DNA of 64,000 nt from positions 186,001 to 250,000 of the forward strand of contig CAVXFS010000003.1 of NCBI GenBank assembly GCA_963761115.1, given 5' to 3'. A program made the position numbers and the translations under genes. Under the pieces are notes generated by a model. It was not told where the DNA came from and made no database searches. It worked only from the letters and a program-made list of their open reading frames with translations. Positions within the stretch are counted from its first letter, which is position 1. The number at the start of each line of letters is the position of its first letter. This DNA is from CAVXFS01 sp963761115 (GTDB lineage Bacteria; Pseudomonadota; Gammaproteobacteria; Burkholderiales; Gallionellaceae). This document shows positions 56,679 through 64,000 of the stretch, in pieces.

Positions 56679-58643
56679 GTGCTAAACCGTTCTTTCATCC
56701 CAAAATTCCCGAGATTTCCATTGTTGTTATTGCTGGCTGGCATGCTTGCCATTCTGGCGGGTTGCGGTGCCGGGGATACGGGGACTACTACTGGTACTAC
56801 TGGGGTTGTCGTTAATGATGCTATTGCATTGGGTACTTCCGCAACTTCGATCAAGACTGACAACACGGATTCGGCAACATTGACGGCTACAGTAACAGCG
56901 AGCAACGCCCTATTGCCGGGGGTTACAGTCACTTTTTCAACCACCAGCGGGAACCTGAGCGCAATCTCGGCAGTATCGGATGCCTCCGGGAAGGCGACCG
57001 TGACCCTGACCAGCGGCGCTTCGGATTTCAGTACTCGTACTGCCATCGTAACCGTAACAGCAGGCGGAAAGACGGCGACTATTCCGGTACTGATCAATGG
57101 CTCGACGCTGACGCTGACACCCAGCGCAGGTTCTGTACAAGTCGGGGTAGGCACGGTTACCTTGACGGCGACTGCCAAAAATGCCGCCGGGGTTGGCAGC
57201 AACGGACAAACCGTTCGCTTCTCGATTGGCGCGGCAAGCACAGGAGCAGCAACACTTTCCGCGACTACGCTCGCCACCGGTGTTACCGGTACTACGGGCA
57301 GTGTTACCCTGACCCCGACTGCTGCAGGTACTGTGGTGGTAACTGCAGACTGGCTGGATTCGAGCGGAGCGGTGTCGGTGACGGCGACTCAGGTCATCAA
57401 TGTAACTGCGGCTGCAGGGGTGTCGTTTTCGATTACGACACCGGCAACCAGCCCGTTATCTTTGGCAACATCCGCAGTACAGCCACTTGCGGTCACGGTT
57501 CCAACTACGATCGGCGGTATTACCGTGGCCAGCGTTCGAATCAGCTCGACAGCGGGGACCTGGACAGGAACGGGTCCGGTAGCGGGACCTGCCGCATCAA
57601 TCACACAAACACCGGCCGCCAACGCGATCGCAGCGACCTACACAGCTTCAAACAATTCGGGCGTGGTAACGGTGCAGGTGGATGCATTGGGTGCGGGGAA
57701 TACATTGTTAAGCACCCTGACGCGTACTTTTGTGATCAGCGCGCCGACTTCAGCGGCTTTCTCGCTTAGTCTTCAGGCCTCCCCGTCGACCATTCACCCC
57801 AGCTCCGGCAGCAATTCAAGCACAGCTACCCTGACGGCAAGCGTCCGTGATGCAACCACCAATTCGGTCGGGAATGCAGCGGTATTGTTCGAATTGCTTG
57901 GGACAACAGGTAGCGGTGAAAGCATTTCACCGACGGTGGCCTATACCAATGGCTCCGGGCAAGCTGCCGCCCTGTTTACTGCGGGCAGCTTGTCCACTCT
58001 CGGCCCGATCTATGCGCGTGCCCGAGTTGTGGGAGAGGTTTGCACTGGCACGCTAGCGCTTCTTTTCACGGATGAAACCAACCCCTTGTGCAAGTCGACG
58101 CCACTGCTGGTTGCGTCCACCGCCGTCAGTATCACTATAGGTTTTGGCACAACTGTTGCTGACACGGCGATCAATACCCAGTACCTCCTGCATGGAAGCC
58201 TGCTGGTCGTGGATGCAAACGGCAGCCCGGTATCAACATCCGTGAATCTGTCTGTCTTCCCCATCCTGTATCGTAATGGGTCGATAACTACCGGTGCTGC
58301 CGGATGCGTGGCTCCGGTAACGGCATATGTCGCCAATGAAGATATCAACCGAAACGGCATTCTTGATCCAGGCGAGGATTCGAATTCGAACGGGATAATT
58401 TCTCCGGGGCAAGCTGCAGGGGGTGCCATTCCTGTTTCAGTAACGACCGACAGCACCGGTGTCGCCACATTTGACTTGCAATACCCCAAGTCGTCGGCAT
58501 TTTTTATTGTTGATGCCGTAACGGCAACAGCAACCGTTTCTGGTACCGAGGGTTCTGCATATACGATCGTCCCTCTTCCCATGTCGATTCCAGACAGTAC
58601 GACAGCCAACACCTGTTCCCTGGCTCGCACGGCGACTTATTAA
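56679..58643 (+). CDS. large Ig-like (Big-type) surface lipoprotein with a calcium-type loop
   Basis: A 654-residue protein translated from GTG behind AAAGGGGG. A lipoprotein signal ends at Cys29 (LAILAGC). The rest is Thr-, Ser- and Ala-rich with several bacterial Ig-like domains of the invasin/Big type, recognisable by repeats of the kind ATVTASNALLPGVTVTFSTT and DASGKATVTLTSG. Near residues 555-575, DINRNGILDPGEDSNSNG looks like a calcium-binding EF-hand or dockerin-style loop. Likely anchored in the outer membrane and adhesive or structural. The exact function is unknown, and the protein could be strain-variable. Confidence 0.8.
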   Translation: MLNRSFIPKFPRFPLLLLLAGMLAILAGCGAGDTGTTTGTTGVVVNDAIALGTSATSIKTDNTDSATLTATVTASNALLPGVTVTFSTTSGNLSAISAVSDASGKATVTLTSGASDFSTRTAIVTVTAGGKTATIPVLINGSTLTLTPSAGSVQVGVGTVTLTATAKNAAGVGSNGQTVRFSIGAASTGAATLSATTLATGVTGTTGSVTLTPTAAGTVVVTADWLDSSGAVSVTATQVINVTAAAGVSFSITTPATSPLSLATSAVQPLAVTVPTTIGGITVASVRISSTAGTWTGTGPVAGPAASITQTPAANAIAATYTASNNSGVVTVQVDALGAGNTLLSTLTRTFVISAPTSAAFSLSLQASPSTIHPSSGSNSSTATLTASVRDATTNSVGNAAVLFELLGTTGSGESISPTVAYTNGSGQAAALFTAGSLSTLGPIYARARVVGEVCTGTLALLFTDETNPLCKSTPLLVASTAVSITIGFGTTVADTAINTQYLLHGSLLVVDANGSPVSTSVNLSVFPILYRNGSITTGAAGCVAPVTAYVANEDINRNGILDPGEDSNSNGIISPGQAAGGAIPVSVTTDSTGVATFDLQYPKSSAFFIVDAVTATATVSGTEGSAYTIVPLPMSIPDSTTANTCSLARTATY

Positions 58644-58680
58644 CACCAAGGCTGGCACGTCCCAGTCAATTTACAAAGCC

Positions 58681-58706
58681 AAAAGCCCGGATAGCTCCGG
58701 GCTTTT
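58681..58706. terminator. bidirectional terminator after the Ig-like lipoprotein gene
   Basis: A perfect 11-pair stem, AAAAGCCCGGA and TCCGGGCTTTT, with a TAGC loop. T-tracts are present on both strands, so it can stop this gene and any minus-strand transcript from the opposite side. Confidence 0.88.
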
Positions 58707-58762
58707 GCTTGTCAGGCAATGACGCTGATATCATGGCCAGGGTAAAACAGGCTTGATTTTCA

Positions 58763-58779
58763 GGAATGGTTTTCATTCC
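58763..58779 (-). terminator. possible terminator of the minus-strand small secreted protein gene
   Basis: GGAATG-GTTTT-CATTCC stem-loop lying 72 bases beyond the stop of the minus-strand gene. The following minus-strand sequence (TGAAAATC) has no proper T-tract, so confidence is low. Confidence 0.3.
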
Positions 58780-58850
58780 GGCATTTTATTGTATGCACGT
58801 TGCGCAACCGGTGGAAACGGTGTCATCGCATGCCTGCCGCAGAGGGGTGG

Positions 58851-59225
58851 TTACAGGTGGCAATTCACGCTTTTGATCTTGCCGCCCACAAAAAAGTGTT
58901 TTGTAATGCCCGTATCCATTTCTACATCACCACTGGCTGCACCATTCTTGTTGATAAACACGCCTATGGATGAGGCATGCAGGGACTTGGTTTTGATCTC
59001 TCCTGCATGTACCGGAAGTTTGGTACTGATCTCAGCATCAAGTTCACAGAATATTCGTCCAGTCCGGTGAGCAGGATCAAAGCCGGTGACCGTGAACGGT
59101 ATATTGATATAGCAATAGGTTACGCAGTAATTCTCCGGCGTTCCCAGGATGATTTCCGGATTGGCCTCTGCCGCGCCGGCAATTGCCAATAGCATCAAAG
59201 CTATCGATATCCTCGATATATTCAT
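58851..59225 (-). CDS. small secreted protein of unknown function
   Basis: A 124-residue protein with a clear signal peptide (ISIALMLLAIAGAAEA, cleavage before NPE). The mature part of about 100 residues is predicted beta-rich and has four cysteines (YCVTYC, IFC and a C-terminal NCHL), likely in two disulfides. I do not recognise the family. It is isolated between the lipoprotein gene and the ankyrin gene, with terminator-like hairpins beyond its stop. AT content is slightly higher than in nearby genes. Confidence 0.65.
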   Translation of the reverse strand: MNISRISIALMLLAIAGAAEANPEIILGTPENYCVTYCYINIPFTVTGFDPAHRTGRIFCELDAEISTKLPVHAGEIKTKSLHASSIGVFINKNGAASGDVEMDTGITKHFFVGGKIKSVNCHL

Positions 59226-59305
59226 TTAGCATTCACTTTAAGATTATAAATTTTCAACTAAGGATCCTTCACATTGGAGGGGATGCAAGCTTCAGCGGAG
59301 GATTC

Positions 59306-59372
59306 ATGTCGCACCTGATGGGTATCCTGGATCAACAGTGAGCAAGGATAAATCCTTGGCAACCGTTTTTCA
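59306..59372 (+). other. possible 11-codon ORF with strong ribosome site, followed by a hairpin
   Basis: ATG to TGA encodes MSHLMGILDQQ, preceded at good distance by GCGGAGG. Seven bases later CAAGGA-TAAA-TCCTTG forms a hairpin and a T5 run follows nearby. It could be a tiny gene with terminator, a leader peptide, or chance sequence in the 199-base gap before the ankyrin gene. Confidence 0.25.
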
Positions 59373-59424
59373 ACTTTTCCGTTATTTTTTGCCTGACAAC
59401 CAATGAAAAGAAGCTGAAGATACT

Positions 59425-60207
59425 ATGCTGAATCCACGAGTCACATTACTTTTCCAAAACATGCCAAACCAATATCCGCATGTGCTTGCCCAAAGATACA
59501 GGCATGTACTGAATCGTCTGATGCAATTGTGGTCAACGCCGGAGTTTGATCAATATTCAGTCGATTTGCTGTTGGACAAACGGATCCGCAGGCAGGGTTT
59601 TTCGCATGAAGCGCTGGCCGAATTGATGTTTTTGTTCAGGCTGCACGCGGCGTTCAAACAGAATGAGTTTCGTCTGCCGGAAGTCGAGGATCCCTGGGGG
59701 CTGGTTCCGGTACAGAATCCATCGCCGAAAGGTTTTTTGCATGCGATCGAGCGCGGTGAGTTGGCAGGAATTGAAGCCTTCCTGAATGCTGGCGTAAGCA
59801 TAGATTACCGGTTCGAGGCCAGCAACCAGACGTCATTGATGATCGCCGCGATAAGCGGCCAGCTTGACGCTGCTCGTTGCCTGATAGAAAACGGTGCCGG
59901 GATAAACCTCAAAGACCGGGGAGAGTACACCGCGTTACACTGGGCCGCCTTCTACGGCCGTTATCAGGTGGCTGAGGAACTGATCCGCGTTGGCGCGGAG
60001 TTGAATGTAAAACAGAAAAGCGGAGATACGCCGCTGGGATTGGCGGTGATGCGCGACCATCCGGATATCGTCAGACTGCTGCTGGAACATGGGGCAGATC
60101 CGAATATTGGCGGTAACCAGGGTGCGCCACTGGCGCTAGCCCGGGGCAGGGACAATCAGGAAATGATTGCTTTGTTAAAGCGGCAGGTCGAACACTGCAA
60201 TGGCTAA
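59425..60207 (+). CDS. ankyrin-repeat protein
   Basis: A 260-residue cytoplasmic protein. Residues from about 105 onward form four to five ankyrin repeats: GFLHAIERGELAGIEAFLNAG, TSLMIAAISGQLDAARCLIE, TALHWAAFYGRYQVAEELIR and TPLGLAVMRDHPDIVRLLLE. The first 100 residues are a helical region with no recognised domain (RYRHVLNRLMQLWSTPEFDQY). Ankyrin stacks mediate protein binding. No partner is evident. The stop overlaps the convergent pgeF stop by four bases. Confidence 0.85.
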   Translation: MLNPRVTLLFQNMPNQYPHVLAQRYRHVLNRLMQLWSTPEFDQYSVDLLLDKRIRRQGFSHEALAELMFLFRLHAAFKQNEFRLPEVEDPWGLVPVQNPSPKGFLHAIERGELAGIEAFLNAGVSIDYRFEASNQTSLMIAAISGQLDAARCLIENGAGINLKDRGEYTALHWAAFYGRYQVAEELIRVGAELNVKQKSGDTPLGLAVMRDHPDIVRLLLEHGADPNIGGNQGAPLALARGRDNQEMIALLKRQVEHCNG

Positions 60208-60938
60208 TCCATCCAGATAAAAGTCCCCATCCTGCCAGTGTTCCCATCGCGCCGGAATGAAAAAAAGCGCTGGCTGTCGCTATGGGTACACCAGTTTCCG
60301 CCGTACACCTCGGTTACATTCACCGCTTCAAGTCGCAAACGGGCGAGCAGATATATATCTGCCAGCCACTTTCCAGGAGATCCCGTCTTGAATGCGGCTG
60401 CGGCCTGAGGTTGTCTGGCGATGAAAGCAGCATACACATCATCGCCAACTTCAAATGCCTGCGGGCCGATGGCCGGTCCCAGCCAGGCGATGAGGCTCTG
60501 CGACGGCACGTTCATCGCTTTCACGGCTTGTTCCAGAATGCCGTCGCATAGCCCGCGCCAACCTGCGTGTACGGCACTTACTACGGTGCCGCGCAAGTCG
60601 CACAGCAGCACGGGCAGGCAATCCGCAGTCATCACCACACATACTGTACCGGCGCGTGTGGCAAAGCTGGCATCAGCCTGTGGCCTGCATCCGGACACAC
60701 ACGCGTTCACTACCATCGTTCCATGCACCTGCTCCAGCCACACGGGTTCGCTCGGCAGCAATGGCGAGAGCAACTGGCGGTTATGCGCCACGGTCAGCGG
60801 CGCATCGCCTACATGGCTGCCGAGATTGAGGCTGCGAAAGGGAGCGGTGCTCGTCCCGCCGTTGCGCGTGGTTTGCAACGCCTTCACGTTTGCCGGAGCA
60901 GGCCATTGCGGCAGGATGCAATTATCGATCAGTTTCAC
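60204..60938 (-). CDS. pgeF: YfiH/PgeF-family multicopper-type polyphenol oxidase or purine nucleoside phosphorylase
   Basis: The family (DUF152) has a zinc site made of two His and one Cys and is described both as a laccase-like enzyme and as an adenosine deaminase/phosphorylase; PgeF in E. coli is linked to peptidoglycan editing. Motifs: NLGSHVGD, LEQVHG, TADCLPVLL, HAGWRGL. A GTG start giving 245 residues was chosen; it overlaps the rluD stop by 17 bases, so the genes are coupled. Confidence 0.9.
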   Translation of the reverse strand: MKLIDNCILPQWPAPANVKALQTTRNGGTSTAPFRSLNLGSHVGDAPLTVAHNRQLLSPLLPSEPVWLEQVHGTMVVNACVSGCRPQADASFATRAGTVCVVMTADCLPVLLCDLRGTVVSAVHAGWRGLCDGILEQAVKAMNVPSQSLIAWLGPAIGPQAFEVGDDVYAAFIARQPQAAAAFKTGSPGKWLADIYLLARLRLEAVNVTEVYGGNWCTHSDSQRFFSFRRDGNTGRMGTFIWMD

Positions 60939-61962
60939 GAGCTGCTTCCTGTTCCCTTTCTGCAACTGCCTGCTGGGACAGGGCAGCACCAATTCGCTGC
61001 AGCAAGCCGGTCATGTCTGCCGGCAGCGGCGCTTCCCATTCCATCCACTTTCCCGTTGCCGGGTGTTCCAGCCCGAGTCGTGCCGCATGCAAGGCCTGAC
61101 GCGGAAAAGACGTCAGCATGGCGCGCAATTGCGGCGCGCATTTTTGCGGGTTCCTGAGGTAGGTCCGGTCCCCGACCAGGGGGTGATGGATCGAGGCAAG
61201 GTGCACGCGTATCTGGTGGGTTCGCCCGGTTTCCAGCTTGCAGCGCAACAGGGTGCAACCGGGAAATTGTTGTTCTACAAGATAGTGTGTGACGGCGTGC
61301 TTGCCATCCTCAACCACTGCCATCCTGGTGCGCTGGGTGAGGTGTCGGCCGATCGGGGCATCGACCCGGCCATTGTGGGCAAGGTTGCCGCTGGCCAGCG
61401 CAATATATTCCCTCTGCACGGTGCGTGCCTGCAACTGGCGCACCAGCGCAGTCTGGGCGGTCAGTGTCTTTGCCACGACCAGCAGTCCGCTGGTGTCCTT
61501 GTCCAGGCGATGGACGATACCGGCACGGGGCACTTCTCCCAGTTGCGGCAGGTAATGCAGCAAGGCATTCAGCAACGTTCCTTCCCAGTTGCCGCTGCCC
61601 GGATGCACGACCAGTCCGGCAGGCTTATTGATCACCAGGATACTTTCATCCTCGTATATCACGTCGAGCGCAATATTTTCGGCGTGATAGGGTTGCTCGG
61701 CCGGGTGTGTTACCGGGGCGACTTCGATGGAGTCACCGCGCCAGACTTTCTGTTTGGGGGTGGCAGTGGTCTCGCCGATCCTGACCACGCCTTGGGTGAT
61801 CCAGTCCTGCAGTCGGCTGCGGGAGTATTCCGGCATTAATTTTGCCAGCGCCTGGTCCAGCCGCATCCCCGCCAGTTCGGTTGGCACGATAAATGTCGTC
61901 TGATGGGGGGTAACAGTGATTGCGCTATCAGGTTGCCCGACTTTGCTATAATCACCGCACAT
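60922..61962 (-). CDS. rluD: 23S rRNA pseudouridine synthase RluD
   Basis: RluD makes pseudouridines 1911, 1915 and 1917 in helix 69 of 23S rRNA. An S4 domain (GMRLDQALAKLMPEYSRSRL) is followed by the catalytic domain with Asp in HRLDKDTSGLLVVAK, and the TGRTHQIRVHLA motif. The most likely start is the ATG at 61962, giving 346 residues; another ATG at 61980 would overlap bamD. rluD-bamD divergence with rluD-pgeF coupling is typical. Confidence 0.93.
   Translation of the reverse strand: MCGDYSKVGQPDSAITVTPHQTTFIVPTELAGMRLDQALAKLMPEYSRSRLQDWITQGVVRIGETTATPKQKVWRGDSIEVAPVTHPAEQPYHAENIALDVIYEDESILVINKPAGLVVHPGSGNWEGTLLNALLHYLPQLGEVPRAGIVHRLDKDTSGLLVVAKTLTAQTALVRQLQARTVQREYIALASGNLAHNGRVDAPIGRHLTQRTRMAVVEDGKHAVTHYLVEQQFPGCTLLRCKLETGRTHQIRVHLASIHHPLVGDRTYLRNPQKCAPQLRAMLTSFPRQALHAARLGLEHPATGKWMEWEAPLPADMTGLLQRIGAALSQQAVAEREQEAARETDR
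61944..61952 (+). promoter_or_regulatory. extended -10 promoter for bamD inside the rluD 5' end
   Basis: TGCTATAAT is a perfect extended -10 element 26 bases before the bamD ATG. No good -35 exists, as is usual for extended -10 promoters. It lies within the first codons of the divergent rluD. Confidence 0.6.
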
Positions 61963-61978
61963 TTCTTTGGATTCAGCC

Positions 61979-62782
61979 ATGCGCCATAGTTTAGCCTTAA
62001 TTCTGCTGTTTACGCTAACCGCTTGCGGTCTGCTTTCTACGCCGGAAGAAAAAACCAATGTGAACACTGCTCCTGTCGAAAAGCTGTATGCCGACGCCAT
62101 GGACCAGATGGAAAGCCAGGATTATGAAAAGGCCGTCACGGCTTTCGAGACATTGCAATCGAATTATCCATATGGCCGCTATGCACAGCAGGCGCAACTG
62201 CAGATTGCCTATGCCTACTTCAAGCAGAAGGAGCCGGAGTCGGCGATTGCGGCGGCTGACCGGTTCATCAAGCAATATCCCAATAATTCACATGTAGATT
62301 ATGCCTATTACCTGAAGGGGCTGATCAATTTCAACTCCGATCTTGGCCTGCTGGGCTCAATCGTGAAGCAGGATCTGTCCGAACGGGATCCCAAGGCGGC
62401 CCGCGATTCCTTCAACTCATTCAAGGAACTGGTGACACGCTTTCCGGACAGCCAGTACGCGCCCGATTCCAGGCTGCGCATGCAATATCTGGTGGATACG
62501 CTGGCGCGTAACGAAATTCATGTGGCAAGTTATTATCTGCGCCGGGGTGCCTATGTGGCGGCATTAGGTCGTGCCAAAGACGTACTTACAGAGTATCCGA
62601 AGACACCGTCGACGCGCAATGCGCTGCAGATCATGGTGCAGGCTTACGATGCCATGGGCATGAATGAATTGCGAGACGACACCAAACGAGTGCTGGATGC
62701 CAACGCAGCCAAGGGTGATATCAAGGGGGCATCCGGAAATTCCGCAACGGAAGAGCCAAGCTGGTGGCAGTTCTGGCAATGA
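61979..62782 (+). CDS. bamD: outer-membrane assembly lipoprotein BamD
   Basis: BamD is the essential lipoprotein of the Bam complex, which inserts beta-barrels such as LptD and PilQ-type proteins. The lipobox is LTAC with Cys16, followed by tetratricopeptide repeats (YADAMDQMESQDYEKAVTAFE, then YPYGRYAQQAQLQIAYAYF). 267 residues. The ATG giving a compact signal was chosen; a TTG four codons earlier is also open. Confidence 0.95.
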   Translation: MRHSLALILLFTLTACGLLSTPEEKTNVNTAPVEKLYADAMDQMESQDYEKAVTAFETLQSNYPYGRYAQQAQLQIAYAYFKQKEPESAIAAADRFIKQYPNNSHVDYAYYLKGLINFNSDLGLLGSIVKQDLSERDPKAARDSFNSFKELVTRFPDSQYAPDSRLRMQYLVDTLARNEIHVASYYLRRGAYVAALGRAKDVLTEYPKTPSTRNALQIMVQAYDAMGMNELRDDTKRVLDANAAKGDIKGASGNSATEEPSWWQFWQ

Positions 62783-63321
62783 AGTATTGCAGCGAATGCG
62801 GCGCGCCGGTCGAAATAAGGCAACCCGCAGACGACACCCGCCCGCGTTTTGTATGCACTCTCTGCACCACCATCCATTACCAGAATCCCAAGCTTGTGAT
62901 CGGCGCCATACCTGAATGGGAGGATGGCCGAATCCTTTTGTGCCGCAGGGCAATCGAGCCGCGGCTGGGTATGTGGACGTTGCCCGCAGGGTTCATGGAA
63001 AATGGAGAGACAACGGAACAGGCTGCCGCCCGCGAAACGCTGGAAGAGGCGAATGCACGTATCGCCGTCGGCGAGCTTTATTCACTATACAACCTGCCTT
63101 ATATCAACCAGGTACACTTACTGTTTCGCGCCAGGCTGCTGGATCTTGATTTCTTTCCCGGGCAGGAGAGCCTGGAAGTCGTGCTGGTTGAAGAGAACGA
63201 TATTCCATGGCAGGAACTGGCGTTTCGCCCCGTTATTTTTACCTTGCAACATTATTTTGCCGACCGCAAGGCCAATAATTTCCAGTTTCATGCAGGTGAT
63301 CTGGTGGCGCCGATTCGTTGA
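62779..63321 (+). CDS. Nudix hydrolase with N-terminal zinc ribbon
   Basis: A 180-residue protein. A zinc ribbon with two CxxC pairs (Cys4-Cys7, Cys26-Cys29) precedes a Nudix domain whose box reads GFMENGETTEQAAARETLEE; the usual final Gly is replaced by Asn (EEAN), within known variation. Zinc-ribbon Nudix proteins often cleave NAD(H) or ADP-ribose-like substrates, but the typical NudC SQPWPFPxS motif is absent, so the substrate is open. The ATG overlaps the bamD stop (ATGA). Confidence 0.9.
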   Translation: MKYCSECGAPVEIRQPADDTRPRFVCTLCTTIHYQNPKLVIGAIPEWEDGRILLCRRAIEPRLGMWTLPAGFMENGETTEQAAARETLEEANARIAVGELYSLYNLPYINQVHLLFRARLLDLDFFPGQESLEVVLVEENDIPWQELAFRPVIFTLQHYFADRKANNFQFHAGDLVAPIR

Positions 63322-63470
63322 TTGATGTGGCGAACAGGCCGGTTGCGCCGGACTTGCTAAGCTTGTTGCCATAGCGCAAGGTATAACTCCTGCGCCGGGA
63401 AGCCTGCAAGCGAGGATTTGACAGCATAGGCGCGCACTGCTTGCAATCTTGTCTTTCAAATAATCAACAT

Positions 63471-63498
63471 TTGCGTCCGTTGTTATTCCATCTATAAT
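63471..63498 (+). promoter_or_regulatory. putative sigma70 promoter for mlaA
   Basis: A perfect TATAAT lies 29 bases before the mlaA start, with TTGCGT 16 bases upstream of it. The 206-base gap after the Nudix gene shows no clear terminator. Confidence 0.55.
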
Positions 63499-63527
63499 CG
63501 GCACAATTCTTAACGCATTCATCCTAG

Positions 63528-64000
63528 ATGCCCACTTCCTCATTGCGACTGATTTTTTTGACTGCCGTTTTGGCATTGGGCGGTTGCGCTTCTGCCAGCC
63601 ACAATCCCCAGGATCCGTTTGAATCGTTCAATCGGGGCGTATTCAAATTCAATGATGCAGTGGACAAGGCAGTGGCAAAGCCGGTAGCCAAAGGCTATAA
63701 AGCCTTTTTCCCTGCGCCGGCAAGGATGATGGTATCCAATTTCTTTTCCAACTTGGGTGACGTCATTGTCGCAGCCAATGACTTGCTACAATTCAAGGTA
63801 GTGCAGGCCATTGGCGACCTTGGCCGGGTTGTCGTGAATACCACGGTGGGCATGTACGGACTGGTCGATGTGGCTACCCATGTCGGATTGAAAAAACATA
63901 ATGAAGATTTTGGCCAGACGCTGGGCCATTGGGGTATCGGTAACGGGCCCTATCTGGTGTTGCCGTTTCTTGGTCCCAGCACGGTTCGCGACGGTATCGG
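63528..64000 (+). CDS. mlaA: MlaA/VacJ outer-membrane lipid-asymmetry lipoprotein, 3'-truncated by window edge
   Basis: MlaA removes phospholipids from the outer leaflet of the outer membrane together with porin and hands them to MlaC. A lipoprotein signal ends at Cys20 (LALGGCASA). The mature start DPFESFNRGVFKFNDAVDKA and the later segments RMMVSNFFSNL and NEDFGQTLGHWG are family signatures. About 157 codons are inside the window; the frame stays open to the edge. Confidence 0.94.
   Translation, partial: MPTSSLRLIFLTAVLALGGCASASHNPQDPFESFNRGVFKFNDAVDKAVAKPVAKGYKAFFPAPARMMVSNFFSNLGDVIVAANDLLQFKVVQAIGDLGRVVVNTTVGMYGLVDVATHVGLKKHNEDFGQTLGHWGIGNGPYLVLPFLGPSTVRDGI

Noticed and set aside
60421..61839. 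472-codon plus-strand frame across pgeF and rluD
   Set aside because: It covers two well-supported minus-strand genes and the translation is low-complexity and cysteine-rich without motifs.

Overview
The window reads as one chromosomal stretch of a chemolithoautotrophic betaproteobacterium, most likely order Nitrosomonadales (Gallionella/Sideroxydans- or Thiobacillus-like). This is inferred from gene families and gene order: two RuBisCO systems (form I and form II), each with its own cbbQ and cbbO; an fmt-rsmB-DUF4390-NtrY/NtrX block; rubredoxin-thiD-thiE-hemL; and pilMNOPQ-aroK-aroB-dgt. I found no rRNA or tRNA gene, CRISPR array, intact insertion sequence or prophage, and no stretch over 300 bases without a gene.

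Layout. 1-5.4 kb: the end of fmt, rsmB, a DUF4390 secreted protein and an NtrY-type sensor kinase, whose partner regulator lacks the usual AAA+ domain. 5.6-12.8 kb: tkt, gap, pgk, pyk and fba, the sugar-phosphate part of the Calvin cycle plus pyruvate kinase. 12.8-24.6 kb: divergent cbbR, then cbbL-cbbS-cbbQ-cbbO and a small gene; a lone minus-strand gene; then cbbM-cbbQ-cbbO. No carboxysome, phosphoribulokinase or FBPase gene is present here. Strong terminators after cbbS and after cbbM probably set enzyme expression above activase expression. 24.8-29.0 kb (minus): amgK-murU-pepP-ubiH, peptidoglycan recycling plus ubiquinone hydroxylation. 29.1-34.6 kb: lptD-surA-pdxA-rsmA. 34.6-39.8 kb: gloA and rubredoxin (minus), then thiD-thiE-hemL-engB and hemB. 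A probable small RNA with an anti-Shine-Dalgarno loop lies on the minus strand between engB and hemB. 39.9-50.7 kb: a nucleotidyltransferase-like gene and mrcA (minus), then the type IV pilus operon pilMNOPQ with aroK, aroB and dgt. 50.8-54.5 kb: metH, broken into two frames by an apparent one-base deletion. 54.6-64 kb: an FKBP isomerase, mpl, an Ig-like lipoprotein with a calcium-type loop, a small secreted protein, an ankyrin protein, pgeF and rluD (minus), bamD, a Nudix hydrolase and the start of mlaA.

The main points worth a second look are the three-hairpin minus-strand RNA at 38.59-38.70 kb; a leftover second copy of the cbbO 3' end about 100 bp after cbbO, identical in protein but different in codons; the metH split with a TGATG stop/start overlap; the NtrX-like regulator without AAA+; and a four-copy heptamer repeat inside murU.
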